Shown here piece after piece: positions 53,561-63,858 of a DNA stretch of 64,000 nucleotides. Numbering within the stretch: position 1 is the first letter of the stretch; every line of letters starts with the position of its first letter. A program made the position numbers and the translations under genes. This DNA comes from BJGV01 sp964196335 (GTDB taxonomy: Bacteria > Pseudomonadota > Gammaproteobacteria > Burkholderiales > Nitrosomonadaceae), in contig OZ250175.1 of the NCBI GenBank assembly GCA_965238155.1, forward strand, positions 868,001 through 932,000, read 5' to 3'. The notes beneath the pieces were generated by a model. The model did no database searches. It had not been told where the DNA came from and saw only the letters and a list, made by a program, of their open reading frames with translations.

Positions 53561-56116
53561 TTAAAACCATAACATCATGCCCATTTCTAGCGGGTGTGTC
53601 AGTAACGGGTGACTTGGATACATGCGGATATGACATTCAAGCTTTCCACATAAATCTGGTGCCAGATTTAATTCAAATAAGTGTTCTCCGGATTCTTCAG
53701 TTCCCGAAGTTTGGAAACTATAATGCTGAAAATCACATGGTTGGGGATGTTTAACACGACGACAAATAATTAATTCTACAACGACATCATCTGGATTTAA
53801 GCCATTTAATTTTGTTGCAACTTTAAAATGTAATGTATTACCAAAATTGATGAGTTTACATGGCTTATCCAGGCGTTTTAATGTTACTCCGCTCCAGGCA
53901 CTTCTTACCTTTGTTTTCCAGGAAGCAACTTTTTTGGCATTATCAAAGTTGTTTTCCATATAGAGCGCACCCTGCTTGCTTGCAGGTAAATAGAAGTTGC
54001 TTATATACTCGCCTACCATACGTGCTGCATTGTAGCGTGGTAATAATGACGCCATGGAATGTTTTACCATCTTGACCCATTCCGGTGAGTACCCTAATTT
54101 GTCATGACTATAATAGAGTGGGATCACTTGGTCTTGCAAAATTTCATAAAGTGTCCGGCTCTCCTGTTTGTCACGTAATGCGGGATCCATACCCTCTGGC
54201 CCGGGTTTTATCGCCCATCCGTTTTTTCCATCGTATCCTTCTCCCCACCAGCCATCCAGTACGCTTAAATTAATTGCTCCATTGATCCCCGCTTTCATTC
54301 CAGAAGTCCCGCTTGCTTCCAGCGGATAAACCGGATTGTTAAGCCACACATCAACACCCGCTACAAGTCGCCTTGCAAGGCGCAAGTCATATCCCTCAAC
54401 CAGTAGAACTCTTCCCTCAAATTCGGGCAACCGTGTAAATTCACTAACCTGTCGAATTAAATCCTGTCCAGGAAGATCTACCGGGTGCGCTTTCCCGGCA
54501 AAAATTAACAATACCGGATGTTCTTGCTTGAGTATTATCTCTCGAAGTCTGTCAAGGTCTTCAAATATCAGTGCTGCACGTTTATAGGTGGCAAAACGAC
54601 GTGCAAAACCAATAGTCAGAATATTAGGATTGATAGGATCTGCAAATTTCAGCATCCGATCAAGGTGTGTATCAGAGCCTCTGTTTCTTAAATTTTGTGT
54701 AGTTAACCGGTCTCGCACACCATAAAGCATGCTTGATTTTAGTGTTTGTCGTACACTCCAAAACAAATGATCTGGTATTTTATTGATACGAGACCAGTAT
54801 TCAGTATCACATAATCTATTACGCCACTCCTGACCGAGATGGCGGTCGAACATAGTAGACCACTCTTGTGCTAAGAAGGTTGGTACATGTACGCCATTAG
54901 TTATGTATTCAAGTGGATTTTCTTCCGGTTCAATCTGTGGCCATAGGCCGCGGCAAATATTTGCAGATACCCCCCCATGTATTTTGCTTACACCATTATG
55001 TGAACGAGTACCCTTAATTGCCAGGGCTGTCATATTGAAATCTGGGTTTTTAGGAGTGTGACCCAGTTTCATGAATTCTTTACAAGTAATCTTGAGGTCA
55101 TGATAGAACTCTTTAAAATATGTCTCCATCATAGTTTCACTAAAGTGATCATGTCCTGCCGGCACCGCAGTATGGGTCGTAAATACTGTATTTACTGCGA
55201 CTGCCTCATGTGCACTTTCAAAATCTAATCCTTGTAATACCAGATTGCGTATACGTTCCAGCATCATGAACGCCGCATGTCCTTCATTGATGTGCCAAAC
55301 TGTTGGCTTCACACCTGCTTCCTGCAAAGCACGAACGCCACCAATCCCCAAAATAATTTCCTGTTCAATCCGCATAGCTTTGTCACCACCGTATAGCTGA
55401 TGGGTAATGTTACGGTCTTGCGGAGAGTTTTCTTCTAAATCAGTATCGAGTAAATATAGTCGTACATTACCCAAGATTGCCTGCCAAACTTTTACTAATA
55501 CCTTACGTTTAGGTAACTCTACTTCAATATGTATTTCTGAACCGTTTTCACGTAATACAGGGGTTACCGGGAAATTATCAAAATCTGAGTGAGTGTAGGC
55601 GACTTGTTGAGTACCTTCTTCGTCAATAGTCTGAAAAAAATAACCTTGACGATAAAGTAAGCCAACTCCGACAAACGGCAGGCGCATATCACTCGCTGCT
55701 TTGCAGTGATCACCAGCCAGAATACCAAGCCCGCCAGAGTATATGGGAAAGCTTTCATGAAAACCAAATTCGAAACAAAAATATGCTATCTGATCATGCG
55801 GACCCAAGTCAGCAGTATTGCCATTTTTTACTAATTCTGAATGATACGAATCGTATGCCGATAGAATACTGTTATAGTTTGCCAGGAATACTTGATCTTC
55901 AGCCGCTTTTAGTAAGAGAGATTCATCTACCCGTTTGAGAAATTCTTTTGGATTGTGTCCTGCAGCTTTCCACAATGTTGGATTCAGCCTGGAGAATAAT
56001 GTGCGGGTTGGTCGGTCCCAGCTGTACCAGAGATTGTTAGCTAATTCTTCCAAACGTGCTAAACGGTTGGGAATCCTTGGATTAACTACGATGATGAAAG
56101 GTGTTCCGGTAGACAT
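53561..56116 (-). CDS. glgP: Alpha-glucan phosphorylase
   Basis: PLP enzyme that releases glucose-1-P from glycogen. The N-terminal DUF3417-type segment (LARLEELANNLWYSWDR) marks the short bacterial form. It also has VWHINEGHAAFM, and the PLP Lys region is GTSGMKAGINGAINLSVLD. It has 851 aa. It converges on glgA and completes a synthesis-breakdown cluster that lacks glgB. Confidence 0.95.
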   Translation of the reverse strand: MSTGTPFIIVVNPRIPNRLARLEELANNLWYSWDRPTRTLFSRLNPTLWKAAGHNPKEFLKRVDESLLLKAAEDQVFLANYNSILSAYDSYHSELVKNGNTADLGPHDQIAYFCFEFGFHESFPIYSGGLGILAGDHCKAASDMRLPFVGVGLLYRQGYFFQTIDEEGTQQVAYTHSDFDNFPVTPVLRENGSEIHIEVELPKRKVLVKVWQAILGNVRLYLLDTDLEENSPQDRNITHQLYGGDKAMRIEQEIILGIGGVRALQEAGVKPTVWHINEGHAAFMMLERIRNLVLQGLDFESAHEAVAVNTVFTTHTAVPAGHDHFSETMMETYFKEFYHDLKITCKEFMKLGHTPKNPDFNMTALAIKGTRSHNGVSKIHGGVSANICRGLWPQIEPEENPLEYITNGVHVPTFLAQEWSTMFDRHLGQEWRNRLCDTEYWSRINKIPDHLFWSVRQTLKSSMLYGVRDRLTTQNLRNRGSDTHLDRMLKFADPINPNILTIGFARRFATYKRAALIFEDLDRLREIILKQEHPVLLIFAGKAHPVDLPGQDLIRQVSEFTRLPEFEGRVLLVEGYDLRLARRLVAGVDVWLNNPVYPLEASGTSGMKAGINGAINLSVLDGWWGEGYDGKNGWAIKPGPEGMDPALRDKQESRTLYEILQDQVIPLYYSHDKLGYSPEWVKMVKHSMASLLPRYNAARMVGEYISNFYLPASKQGALYMENNFDNAKKVASWKTKVRSAWSGVTLKRLDKPCKLINFGNTLHFKVATKLNGLNPDDVVVELIICRRVKHPQPCDFQHYSFQTSGTEESGEHLFELNLAPDLCGKLECHIRMYPSHPLLTHPLEMGMMLWF

Positions 56117-56170
56117 GCGTAACTCTCCTTGGTAGCGCGCTCTAAGAATGAAGCTGTATCTTACGGGTTA

Positions 56171-56719
56171 CTACGTTATAATAAAATGCTCACGGTAGTA
56201 TTTCAATTCTGCAATGGAATCGTAAATATCTGCTAACGCCTCATGTTTACCTTGTTTAGTCAAACCTGCCAAAATATCTGATTTCCAACGTTTAACTAGT
56301 TCCTTAAGTGTACTAACGTCCAGATTACGGTAGTGAAAGTACGTCTCTAATTTTGGCATCGTACGAGCCAGGAAACGTCGGTCTTGACAGATAGTATTGC
56401 CACACATCGGAGAAATATTTGGGGGTACATATTTTTGCAAAAAAGCGATCATATCTTTTTCAACTTCATCTTCATTCAGTTTAGATGCTTTTACTTTATC
56501 AATTAAACCAGACTTTGCATGGGTAGATTTATTCCATTTATCCATATTATCAAGTATCGAATCTGACTGGTGCACTGCCAGAACGGGTGCTTCTGCCACT
56601 ACGTTTAATTGAGAATCGGTTACTACTAAGGCTACTTCTAAGATACGGTCACTATCAGGTATAAGACCACTCATTTCCATATCAATCCAGATGAGGTTAT
56701 TGTTATTAACTTGTGCCAT
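56171..56719 (-). CDS. orn: Oligoribonuclease
   Basis: DEDDh 3'-5' exonuclease that degrades di- to short oligoribonucleotides, including pGpG from c-di-GMP turnover. The first acids are in WIDMEMSGLIP, with MCGNTICQDRRFL and HEALADIYDSIAEL further on. It has 182 aa. Its presence fits c-di-GMP signalling elsewhere in the genome. Confidence 0.96.
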   Translation of the reverse strand: MAQVNNNNLIWIDMEMSGLIPDSDRILEVALVVTDSQLNVVAEAPVLAVHQSDSILDNMDKWNKSTHAKSGLIDKVKASKLNEDEVEKDMIAFLQKYVPPNISPMCGNTICQDRRFLARTMPKLETYFHYRNLDVSTLKELVKRWKSDILAGLTKQGKHEALADIYDSIAELKYYREHFIIT

Positions 56720-56821
56720 AATAAAAGAGTAAATCAGAATTTTTAATCTGCAATTGTGTCATATCAGTAGCTGTCCGTCACTTGTTGACTTTATTTACCA
56801 TATTTTTGCCATTTCTTAATT

Positions 56822-58099
56822 ATGCAAATATTTACTGTTATATTTCTATTCACTTTAATGTGTGTTGTTTCTACCAGGGTCTGGTTAGCTACAAGGCATA
56901 TTCGCTATGTCTATACGCACCGGAACAGTGTTCCTGAGAATTTCTCTTCCCAAGTTAATCTTGACTCACATCAAAAAGCAGCAGATTACACTTGTGCTAA
57001 GACTCGTTTGAATTATGCTAATATTTTTCTGGACACAATATTGTTATTGATGCTCACTCTTGGAGGTGGGCTAAATGCTCTTAATGCTTTCTGGTCCAAT
57101 TGGTTTAGTGATCCACTGTCACACGGCATGATACTTATTTTAGGCACAGTATTGTTAATGGGGTTGGTAGAGATACCGATTAACTATTACCGTACTTTTG
57201 TGATTGAAAAGAAATTTGGTTTCAATAAAATGACGCGCGCAATGTTTTTTGTAGATCTTATTAAGCAAGGTTTGTTGGGAGTATTACTTGGGCTGCCTCT
57301 TTTATTTGGTGTTCTATGGCTAATGGAAGAAATGGGTGTTAACTGGTGGTTGTATGTCTGGTTGATGTGGGTAGCTTTTAACTTGATGATATTGTCTATT
57401 TACCCGACCTGGATTGCTCCTCTTTTTAATAAATTTACACCACTGGATGATGCTTCACTCAAAGCACGTATAGAACAATTAATGCAAAAATGTGGGTTCA
57501 AGTCGAGTGGCTTATTTGTGATGGATGGGTCCCGGCGCAGTAGCCATGGAAATGCTTATTTCACAGGTTTTGGGAAAAATAAACGTATTGTATTTTTTGA
57601 TACATTACTTTCACACCTCAATGCACCAGAAATAGAAGCAGTATTGGCCCACGAATTAGGGCATTTTAAACGGCATCATGTTATCAAGCGTATTCTCTGG
57701 ACTTTTACTATGAGCCTGGTATTCTTATGGCTGCTTGGCTACCTAATGAAACAGGACTGGTTCTATCAGGGATTAGGCGTATTTACATCAAATGAGGTTT
57801 TGTCCACTATATCTTCGCCTTCAACTGCAATGGCATTATTATTGTTTTTCTTAGTAATGCCTACATTTACTTTCTTATTTCAGCCACTATCAAGTTTATA
57901 TTCAAGGAAGCATGAATTTGAGGCTGATGCATATGCAGTGGATAAGGCATCTGCCAGTGATCTTATTCAGGCACTTGTAAAACTATACCAAGATAATGCC
58001 GCAACACTTACTCCTGATCCGTTACATTCCGCATTTTATGATTCGCATCCACCTGCCTCGGTAAGAATAGCGCGATTACAAAACTTAGCGCATAATTAG
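56822..58099 (+). CDS. M48-family membrane metallopeptidase (Ste24-like)
   Basis: A 425-aa CAAX-protease-like protein with several transmembrane helices and the zinc motif HELGHFKRHH, followed by HEFEADAYAVD, the third ligand. Bacterial members act in membrane-protein quality control; the substrate is unknown. It is followed by the pterin dehydratase gene. Confidence 0.92.
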   Translation: MQIFTVIFLFTLMCVVSTRVWLATRHIRYVYTHRNSVPENFSSQVNLDSHQKAADYTCAKTRLNYANIFLDTILLLMLTLGGGLNALNAFWSNWFSDPLSHGMILILGTVLLMGLVEIPINYYRTFVIEKKFGFNKMTRAMFFVDLIKQGLLGVLLGLPLLFGVLWLMEEMGVNWWLYVWLMWVAFNLMILSIYPTWIAPLFNKFTPLDDASLKARIEQLMQKCGFKSSGLFVMDGSRRSSHGNAYFTGFGKNKRIVFFDTLLSHLNAPEIEAVLAHELGHFKRHHVIKRILWTFTMSLVFLWLLGYLMKQDWFYQGLGVFTSNEVLSTISSPSTAMALLLFFLVMPTFTFLFQPLSSLYSRKHEFEADAYAVDKASASDLIQALVKLYQDNAATLTPDPLHSAFYDSHPPASVRIARLQNLAHN

Positions 58100-58157
58100 C
58101 TTTATAAGGAAGCAGGCAATAATATTCATTCTTATTGCCCAATTTATAGGAGTAATA

Positions 58158-58499
58158 ATGACAGTTGTTATCAGTAGTCTTGCGGCTAAACAATGTAAGC
58201 CGTGTGAAGGAAATGTGCCGCCACTTTCATCTGCAGAAGTTTCAGCACTGTTGCAGCAACTTGATGAATGGGAGCTTTTTGATATACTAATAGGTAAGGT
58301 TTTTAAGTTTAAAAACTATTGTGAGGTTATGGCCTTTGTTAACACAGTGGCATGGATTTCCCATCGTGAGGATCACCATCCTGATATAACATTGGGCTAC
58401 AATAAATGCCGGGTAGAATATACAACCCATGCAACAGGTGGTTTGTCTGAGAACGATTTTATTTGTGCAGCAAAGATTGATACTTTATTTAAGGTTTGA
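58158..58499 (+). CDS. 4a-hydroxytetrahydrobiopterin dehydratase (PCD/DCoH)
   Basis: A 113-aa pterin dehydratase. The conserved EDHHPDITLGYNKCRVEY motif holds the catalytic His residues, and TTHATGGLSENDF follows. In bacteria without phenylalanine hydroxylase its role may lie in molybdopterin or other pterin repair. Its stop overlaps the rsgA start. Confidence 0.92.
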   Translation: MTVVISSLAAKQCKPCEGNVPPLSSAEVSALLQQLDEWELFDILIGKVFKFKNYCEVMAFVNTVAWISHREDHHPDITLGYNKCRVEYTTHATGGLSENDFICAAKIDTLFKV

Positions 58500-59392
58500 A
58501 CCTGGTATCCAGTTCTTCATCCGTATTAACTATTAATGGACAAATAGTTGCTGCATTTGGCAGGCAATATCTGGTCGAGTTTACTAATGGAGAGATTCTA
58601 TCCTGCGTATTACGCGGGAAAAAAAGTGGTGCAGTTTGTGGTGACCAGGTTAATGTTAAGCGTACTACAATTGGCCAGGGTGTGATTGAAGCTATTTTCC
58701 CGCGCAGTACACTGATATATCGCAGCAACACTATTCGTGAAAAACTTATTGCTGCAAATATTACCCAAATTATTATTGTAATCGCTGCCGTACCTAGTTT
58801 TGACGAGGAACTGGTGAATCGTTGTCTCGTTATTGCTGAGAATCAGAATATTAAGGCTTTAATTGTTCTTAATAAGACGGATCTTATTGAGCCTACACGT
58901 GTCGTTCTGCCCAGTCTCTCACTTTACCAAAAGATAGGATATACATTATTACAACTAAGTGCAAAAACGGATATCACGCCTCTTTTACCATATTTACAAG
59001 GTCATCTAAACGTTCTGGTCGGTCAATCCGGGATGGGAAAATCAACTCTTATCAATACTCTTGTTCCGAATGCCGGCCGTGCTACTGCTAAAATTTCCAG
59101 TACTCTTGATAGTGGACGACATACAACTACACACGCGCAGCTTTATCACCTGAATAAGAATACACACATTATTGATTCTCCCGGAATTCAGGAGTTTGGT
59201 TTACACCATATTAGTAATACAAATCTGGCATGGGGCTTCATAGAATTTCATCCGTACATCGGACGATGTAAATTCAGTGATTGTCTCCATATAAATGAAC
59301 CGGATTGTGCGCTTGACAGAGCTGTCCAAGAAAAGAAAATAGATTCACGTCGTCTTGGTTTTTACCGCAAGTTAGTTGCTTACACAATGTAA
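58496..59392 (+). CDS. rsgA: Ribosome small subunit-dependent GTPase RsgA
   Basis: Circularly permuted GTPase in late 30S assembly. An OB fold comes first, then LNKTDL (G4), the P-loop GQSGMGKSTLINTL and DSPGIQEFG (G3), and a C-terminal zinc knuckle CKFSDCLHINEPDCAL. The start is TTG at 58496, overlapping the upstream stop by four bases. It has 298 aa. Confidence 0.95.
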   Translation: MNLVSSSSSVLTINGQIVAAFGRQYLVEFTNGEILSCVLRGKKSGAVCGDQVNVKRTTIGQGVIEAIFPRSTLIYRSNTIREKLIAANITQIIIVIAAVPSFDEELVNRCLVIAENQNIKALIVLNKTDLIEPTRVVLPSLSLYQKIGYTLLQLSAKTDITPLLPYLQGHLNVLVGQSGMGKSTLINTLVPNAGRATAKISSTLDSGRHTTTHAQLYHLNKNTHIIDSPGIQEFGLHHISNTNLAWGFIEFHPYIGRCKFSDCLHINEPDCALDRAVQEKKIDSRRLGFYRKLVAYTM

Positions 59393-59401
59393 TATATTGT
59401 A

Positions 59402-60199
59402 TTAATCAATACCACGAGTAAATACTCCCTGGATGTGCCGAGCATTGTTACCTTCAATAGTACTGATGGTTCTAATTTGCTCCGGAGAAGCTTCTATAAT
59501 ATATTTAAATACAAACCACTGTACCGTCTCAGTGTACGGTGGCGTTGTTAACGATCCCTGGTAATGATAGAAGTTTCCGACACGATGCAGTTTGTAGAAG
59601 TTTCCCCCATCGTCTACTTCAGAGCTAGAAAATAAGTCGTCTAATTTCACTATACCTTCTTTTAATGGAGTCAGAGAGTGTTCTGTTTTTGGTATCAGGC
59701 TTAAAAATTCATCAATAAACTTGTTAGCCTGACCCTCTTTGAATAAAATACCAATTACCAGATAGCGGGGAGTACCATTCTTAGCCATGCTGGTGACAAT
59801 ATGCATCTCCATCGGGAAAGTCATCCCGTCAATCAGGTGTTCGGAAGGGGTATGGAAATGCATTTGCTTAAAACCGTATTCCAGCCCTTCATAAGAGATG
59901 GTACTGCCTTCAGAAAAATCTAGCTGTACAGTATGCCCTAAGTTTTCAACCGCCTTTATCTTATTCTGAAAATGGATAGTTATTTCATGTGTGTTTGTTG
60001 TCTCTTCTTTGAAAGAACGAATGTTAATCGGAGACTGTATTAGACCATGATCCAGATCAGGCAAGATATAAAGCCCAGTTTTATTATGCGTGGGATCTGA
60101 CTTGTGAGTAATAGTATCCGTAATTTGTTTAAGATTAGCACAGGATGCCAGTAACAATGACAAGCATAAGATTAGAAATGAAGTGATATTTCCTGACAC
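59402..60199 (-). CDS. Alpha-class carbonic anhydrase, probable lipoprotein
   Basis: CO2 hydratase of the alpha class. A lipobox LLASC near residues 16-20 suggests anchoring to the envelope. The three zinc His are in MHFHTPSEHL and PMEMHIV, and QSPINI plus GSLTTPPYTETVQWFVF are intact. It has 265 aa. It is periplasmic, while the beta-class enzyme at 22690 is cytoplasmic. Confidence 0.93.
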   Translation of the reverse strand: MSGNITSFLILCLSLLLASCANLKQITDTITHKSDPTHNKTGLYILPDLDHGLIQSPINIRSFKEETTNTHEITIHFQNKIKAVENLGHTVQLDFSEGSTISYEGLEYGFKQMHFHTPSEHLIDGMTFPMEMHIVTSMAKNGTPRYLVIGILFKEGQANKFIDEFLSLIPKTEHSLTPLKEGIVKLDDLFSSSEVDDGGNFYKLHRVGNFYHYQGSLTTPPYTETVQWFVFKYIIEASPEQIRTISTIEGNNARHIQGVFTRGID

Positions 60200-60231
60200 A
60201 ATAAGCCTCCTTAACTAATTAGTGGAAATTA

Positions 60232-61293
60232 CTAATGATACTTTTTACTAAGAGAATGAACGGCTTCTATCAAGGCTAAAGCACTCTCCGGCGAGGTGAA
60301 CTGAGAGATGCCATGGCCAAGGTTGAATATATGCCCGCTGCCGCTACCATAATCTTTGAGAATCTTTTCTACTTCAGTAGTAATTATCTCAGGTGTTGCA
60401 AATAGGACAGCGGGATCAAGGTTGCCCTGTAACGCAACTTTATGTCCTACACGTTTTCGCGCTTCAGTAATATTTATGGTCCAATCAAGCCCTAGTGCAT
60501 CACAGCCACTCTCAGCAATACTTTCTAACCATAGCCCGCCACCCTTGGTAAAAACGATGCTGGGAATACGTTCGCCATCGTGCTCACGTTTTAGTCCTGC
60601 TAATATTTGTTTCATATAATGTAAAGAAAATTGCTGATAGGCAGAATGTGACAATACTCCTCCCCAAGTATCAAAAATCATAACAGCTTGTGCGCCAGAC
60701 TCAATCTGTGCGTTTAGATAACTAGTCACTGATTGTGCATTGATATTTAGAATATGGTGTAGCAAATCAGGCCGCTGGTAAAGCATCGTTTTGATCTGGC
60801 GAAAATCAGTACCGCCACGACCTTCTATCATATAGCAGGCAAGTGTAAACGGACTCCCGGAGAAACCAATTAACGGCACTCGATTATCCAGGGTCTTACG
60901 AATTTGTGAAACCGCATCCATCACGTAGCTTAAATGTACAGCAGGATCCGGTATCGTGAGTGAACGAATTTCCAATTCTTCACGTAAGGGACGCTCAAAC
61001 TTAGGCCCTTCGCCTTCTGCAAAATACAGACCGAGTCCCATTGCATCGGGGATAGTCAGAATATCAGAAAACAAGATTGCTGCATCCAGTGAGTAGCGTG
61101 CCAGAGGCTGCATGGTTACTTCTGTAGCAAAGTCTGGGTTCTTGCACAAAGAAAGAAAATCACCAGCACGAGCTCGTGTCTGGTTGTATTCTGGGAGATA
61201 GCGTCCGGCTTGGCGCATCAACCACACCGGCGTGTACTCAGTAGGTTGTTTCAGTAGAGCTTTCAGTAGCGTGTCATTTCTTGGTTTTGTCAT
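60232..61293 (-). CDS. hemE: Uroporphyrinogen decarboxylase
   Basis: Haem synthesis step that removes four carboxyl groups. It shows LMRQAGRYLPEYNQTR, GFSGSPFTLACYMIEG and FNLGHGI in 353 aa. It is a lone transcription unit between the alpha-carbonic anhydrase and dgt. Confidence 0.97.
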   Translation of the reverse strand: MTKPRNDTLLKALLKQPTEYTPVWLMRQAGRYLPEYNQTRARAGDFLSLCKNPDFATEVTMQPLARYSLDAAILFSDILTIPDAMGLGLYFAEGEGPKFERPLREELEIRSLTIPDPAVHLSYVMDAVSQIRKTLDNRVPLIGFSGSPFTLACYMIEGRGGTDFRQIKTMLYQRPDLLHHILNINAQSVTSYLNAQIESGAQAVMIFDTWGGVLSHSAYQQFSLHYMKQILAGLKREHDGERIPSIVFTKGGGLWLESIAESGCDALGLDWTINITEARKRVGHKVALQGNLDPAVLFATPEIITTEVEKILKDYGSGSGHIFNLGHGISQFTSPESALALIEAVHSLSKKYH

Positions 61294-61550
61294 TTGGAAG
61301 CTTATAAGGGCATTACTCTTTATTAAATCTTGGCTCCGGAGGAAGTATCTATTGTTGTAAATAGTTAAACTGGTGTAGAAGAGAGGGGTGGATGATCCTG
61401 TTATACTTGCTCAAACTTTTTCCCATCTCTGTTTCAAAGCGGAGAATGTTATCAGTGATTGCCTTTTTCGTATACTGCTGAAAAGAATAATTCGTTATAA
61501 CGATCAATATCAGGTGATCCATATTTTATATTAATTAGTTAAGTATTAAT

Positions 61551-62672
61551 TCAGTTTTCCTTAATTGTAAACAGTCTTCTATATTCTCTAATTGCATATC
61601 GATCAGTCATGCCTGCGATATAGTCAGTTATTGCCTGGTATTTGTTTTTACGGGATTTTATCTGGTATTTTGGTGGGAGTAATCGGGTATCTTCACTAAA
61701 TACATTGAATAGCATTTTCACTGTATGCTGCGCTTTGTTGCTCATACGTGCTACTTTAAAATGTTGATAGAGATTGTTTCGCAAGAATTTTTTTAGCTCC
61801 TGCTGTTCTTTCTTAGTTTTTTCACTAAAACTAATTAGATATGGTGCTACCGAAACAGATTGTAAATTATCTGGCCGGGCATTTTTGATATTAGCGGTAC
61901 TTTGTTTGATCAGGTCTGATACCAGGGTATTGATCATGGATCGAACCGTCTCATGTATCAACTTTCGTCCTGATATTCTCGGGTAAAGTTTCTTTGACAT
62001 TGCCAGGTGGCGGGAGAAAATACTAACTTCTTCTAATTCTTCCTGCGTAATAAGGCCGGAACGTAATCCATCATCAACATCATGATTATTATATGCTATT
62101 TCATCAGCAAGATTAGTGAGCTGTGCTTCCAGAGATGGCCTTTGATTTGTTAGAAAGCGTTTACCTACATCACCTAATTTTCTGGCATTTTTTTTTGCGC
62201 AATGTTTTAGTATACCTTCACGAGTTTCGAAACACAGGTTTAATCCGTCAAATGCACCATATCGCTCCTCCAATATATCTACCACACGCAGCGACTGTAG
62301 ATTGTGTTCAAAGCCATTATGATTCTTCATACATTCATTTAGTGCTTCCTGACCAGCATGGCCGAACGGAGTATGGCCAAGATCATGTGCCAGAGCAATG
62401 GCCTCTACCAAGTCTTCGTTGAGTTGCAAACTACGTGCAACAGAGCGGCCAATTTGAGCTACTTCCAAAGAATGAGTTAGACGTGTACGAAATAGATCTC
62501 CTTCGTGATTAACAAATACCTGTGTTTTGTATTCGAGCCTCCTAAATGCGGAAGAATGAATTATACGGTCTCGGTCACGTTGAAATTCACTGCGTCCAAG
62601 TGGTGGTTTTTCCCTGATATTGCGGCCACGAGAGTTTTCAGATGATACTGCATAGGTTGCTAAATCACTCAT
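61551..62672 (-). CDS. dgt: Deoxyguanosinetriphosphate triphosphohydrolase-like protein
   Basis: HD-domain enzyme that converts dNTP to nucleoside and triphosphate. The HD metal motifs are in TRLTHSLEVAQIGR and ALAHDLGHTPFGHAGQ. The TTG at 62690 is upstream, but the ATG at 62672 (MSDLATYA) has GAGGAA before it, giving 373 aa. It overlaps the aroB stop by eight bases. Confidence 0.93.
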   Translation of the reverse strand: MSDLATYAVSSENSRGRNIREKPPLGRSEFQRDRDRIIHSSAFRRLEYKTQVFVNHEGDLFRTRLTHSLEVAQIGRSVARSLQLNEDLVEAIALAHDLGHTPFGHAGQEALNECMKNHNGFEHNLQSLRVVDILEERYGAFDGLNLCFETREGILKHCAKKNARKLGDVGKRFLTNQRPSLEAQLTNLADEIAYNNHDVDDGLRSGLITQEELEEVSIFSRHLAMSKKLYPRISGRKLIHETVRSMINTLVSDLIKQSTANIKNARPDNLQSVSVAPYLISFSEKTKKEQQELKKFLRNNLYQHFKVARMSNKAQHTVKMLFNVFSEDTRLLPPKYQIKSRKNKYQAITDYIAGMTDRYAIREYRRLFTIKEN

Positions 62673-63765
62673 TGATGGAACATTCCTCAAGCATTTCAGT
62701 CAATATTTTTATGGGTACATCAGAGCATACTGTAGCGTCACCAATATTTTTAAGTAGTACGAAACGAATATTCCCTCTTTCCACTTTCTTATCCCGTCCC
62801 ATTAGATTTAAGTATTTTTCAGTATCAAGACCAGGAACAATAATAGGAAGCTCTGCCTGTAAATAGATTTTTTTAATACGCTCAACTTCAATATTTCCAA
62901 TTAAATGCATACGTGCTGATAATTTTGCAGCCAGTACAGTGCCAGCTGCCACAGCTTCACCATGTAACCATGTGCCGTATCCCATTGCATTTTCGATTGC
63001 GTGGCCAAATGTATGGCCTAAGTTGAGGATTGCTCTTACACCATGTTCACGTTCATCAGCTGCTACAACTTCAACTTTATTCTTGCAACTACGTTCTATT
63101 GCTTCATCTAATACTTTATGTTCTCTTGCTAAAAGTCTGGTCATATTTTTCTCGAGCCATTCAAAAAATACATGATCTCGGATTAAGCCATACTTGATTA
63201 TCTCAGCGATTCCACTTATAAATTCTCGCTTTGGCAAGGTATCAAGAGTTGTACTATCTGCCAATATCATACGAGGTTGATAAAATGCACCGATCAAATT
63301 TTTCCCAAGATCATGATTAATACCGGACTTGCCCCCAATTGAAGAATCAACCTGTGCCAATAGTGTGGTTGGGATCTGTATAAATGGTACCCCTCGCATA
63401 TAAGTAGCTGCGGCAAACCCGGCAAGGTCACCAATGACCCCGCCTCCCAAAGCAATAATTGTGGTATTACGCTCACACTGATTTGTTAGAAGAGCATCAA
63501 AGATCTGATTTAATGTTTGCCAGTTTTTATATTCTTCACCATCAGGAAGGATAATTGGGATTGAATTTACTTCATTCTTTTCAAGCGTGTCTATAAGCCT
63601 ATCAAGGTATAGAGGCGCCACGGTGGTGTTAGTGACTATGGCAACCTTTTTTTGTGCCAGATGTGGAAGTATAAGGTGATGCTTGCTTAATATATTACTG
63701 CCAACATAAATCGGGTAACTATATTGGCCTGACTTTGTGGAAATAAATGCGGAAATGGTTTGCAT
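62665..63765 (-). CDS. aroB: 3-dehydroquinate synthase
   Basis: Second step of the shikimate pathway; uses NAD and zinc. It has DGEEYKNWQTLN, GGGVIGDLAGFAAATYMRG and the His motifs LNLGHTFGHAIE and LHGEAVAAG, in 366 aa. It lies between aroK and dgt, the common order. Confidence 0.97.
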   Translation of the reverse strand: MQTISAFISTKSGQYSYPIYVGSNILSKHHLILPHLAQKKVAIVTNTTVAPLYLDRLIDTLEKNEVNSIPIILPDGEEYKNWQTLNQIFDALLTNQCERNTTIIALGGGVIGDLAGFAAATYMRGVPFIQIPTTLLAQVDSSIGGKSGINHDLGKNLIGAFYQPRMILADSTTLDTLPKREFISGIAEIIKYGLIRDHVFFEWLEKNMTRLLAREHKVLDEAIERSCKNKVEVVAADEREHGVRAILNLGHTFGHAIENAMGYGTWLHGEAVAAGTVLAAKLSARMHLIGNIEVERIKKIYLQAELPIIVPGLDTEKYLNLMGRDKKVERGNIRFVLLKNIGDATVCSDVPIKILTEMLEECSINE

Positions 63766-63858
63766 GTTGTATGATTAATATCAAGGCAATCTGAATGAAT
63801 GTTTTACAACGCTATATCGCTCTGGCTAATTTGTAATAATGTACTTATTTCAGTAAAT

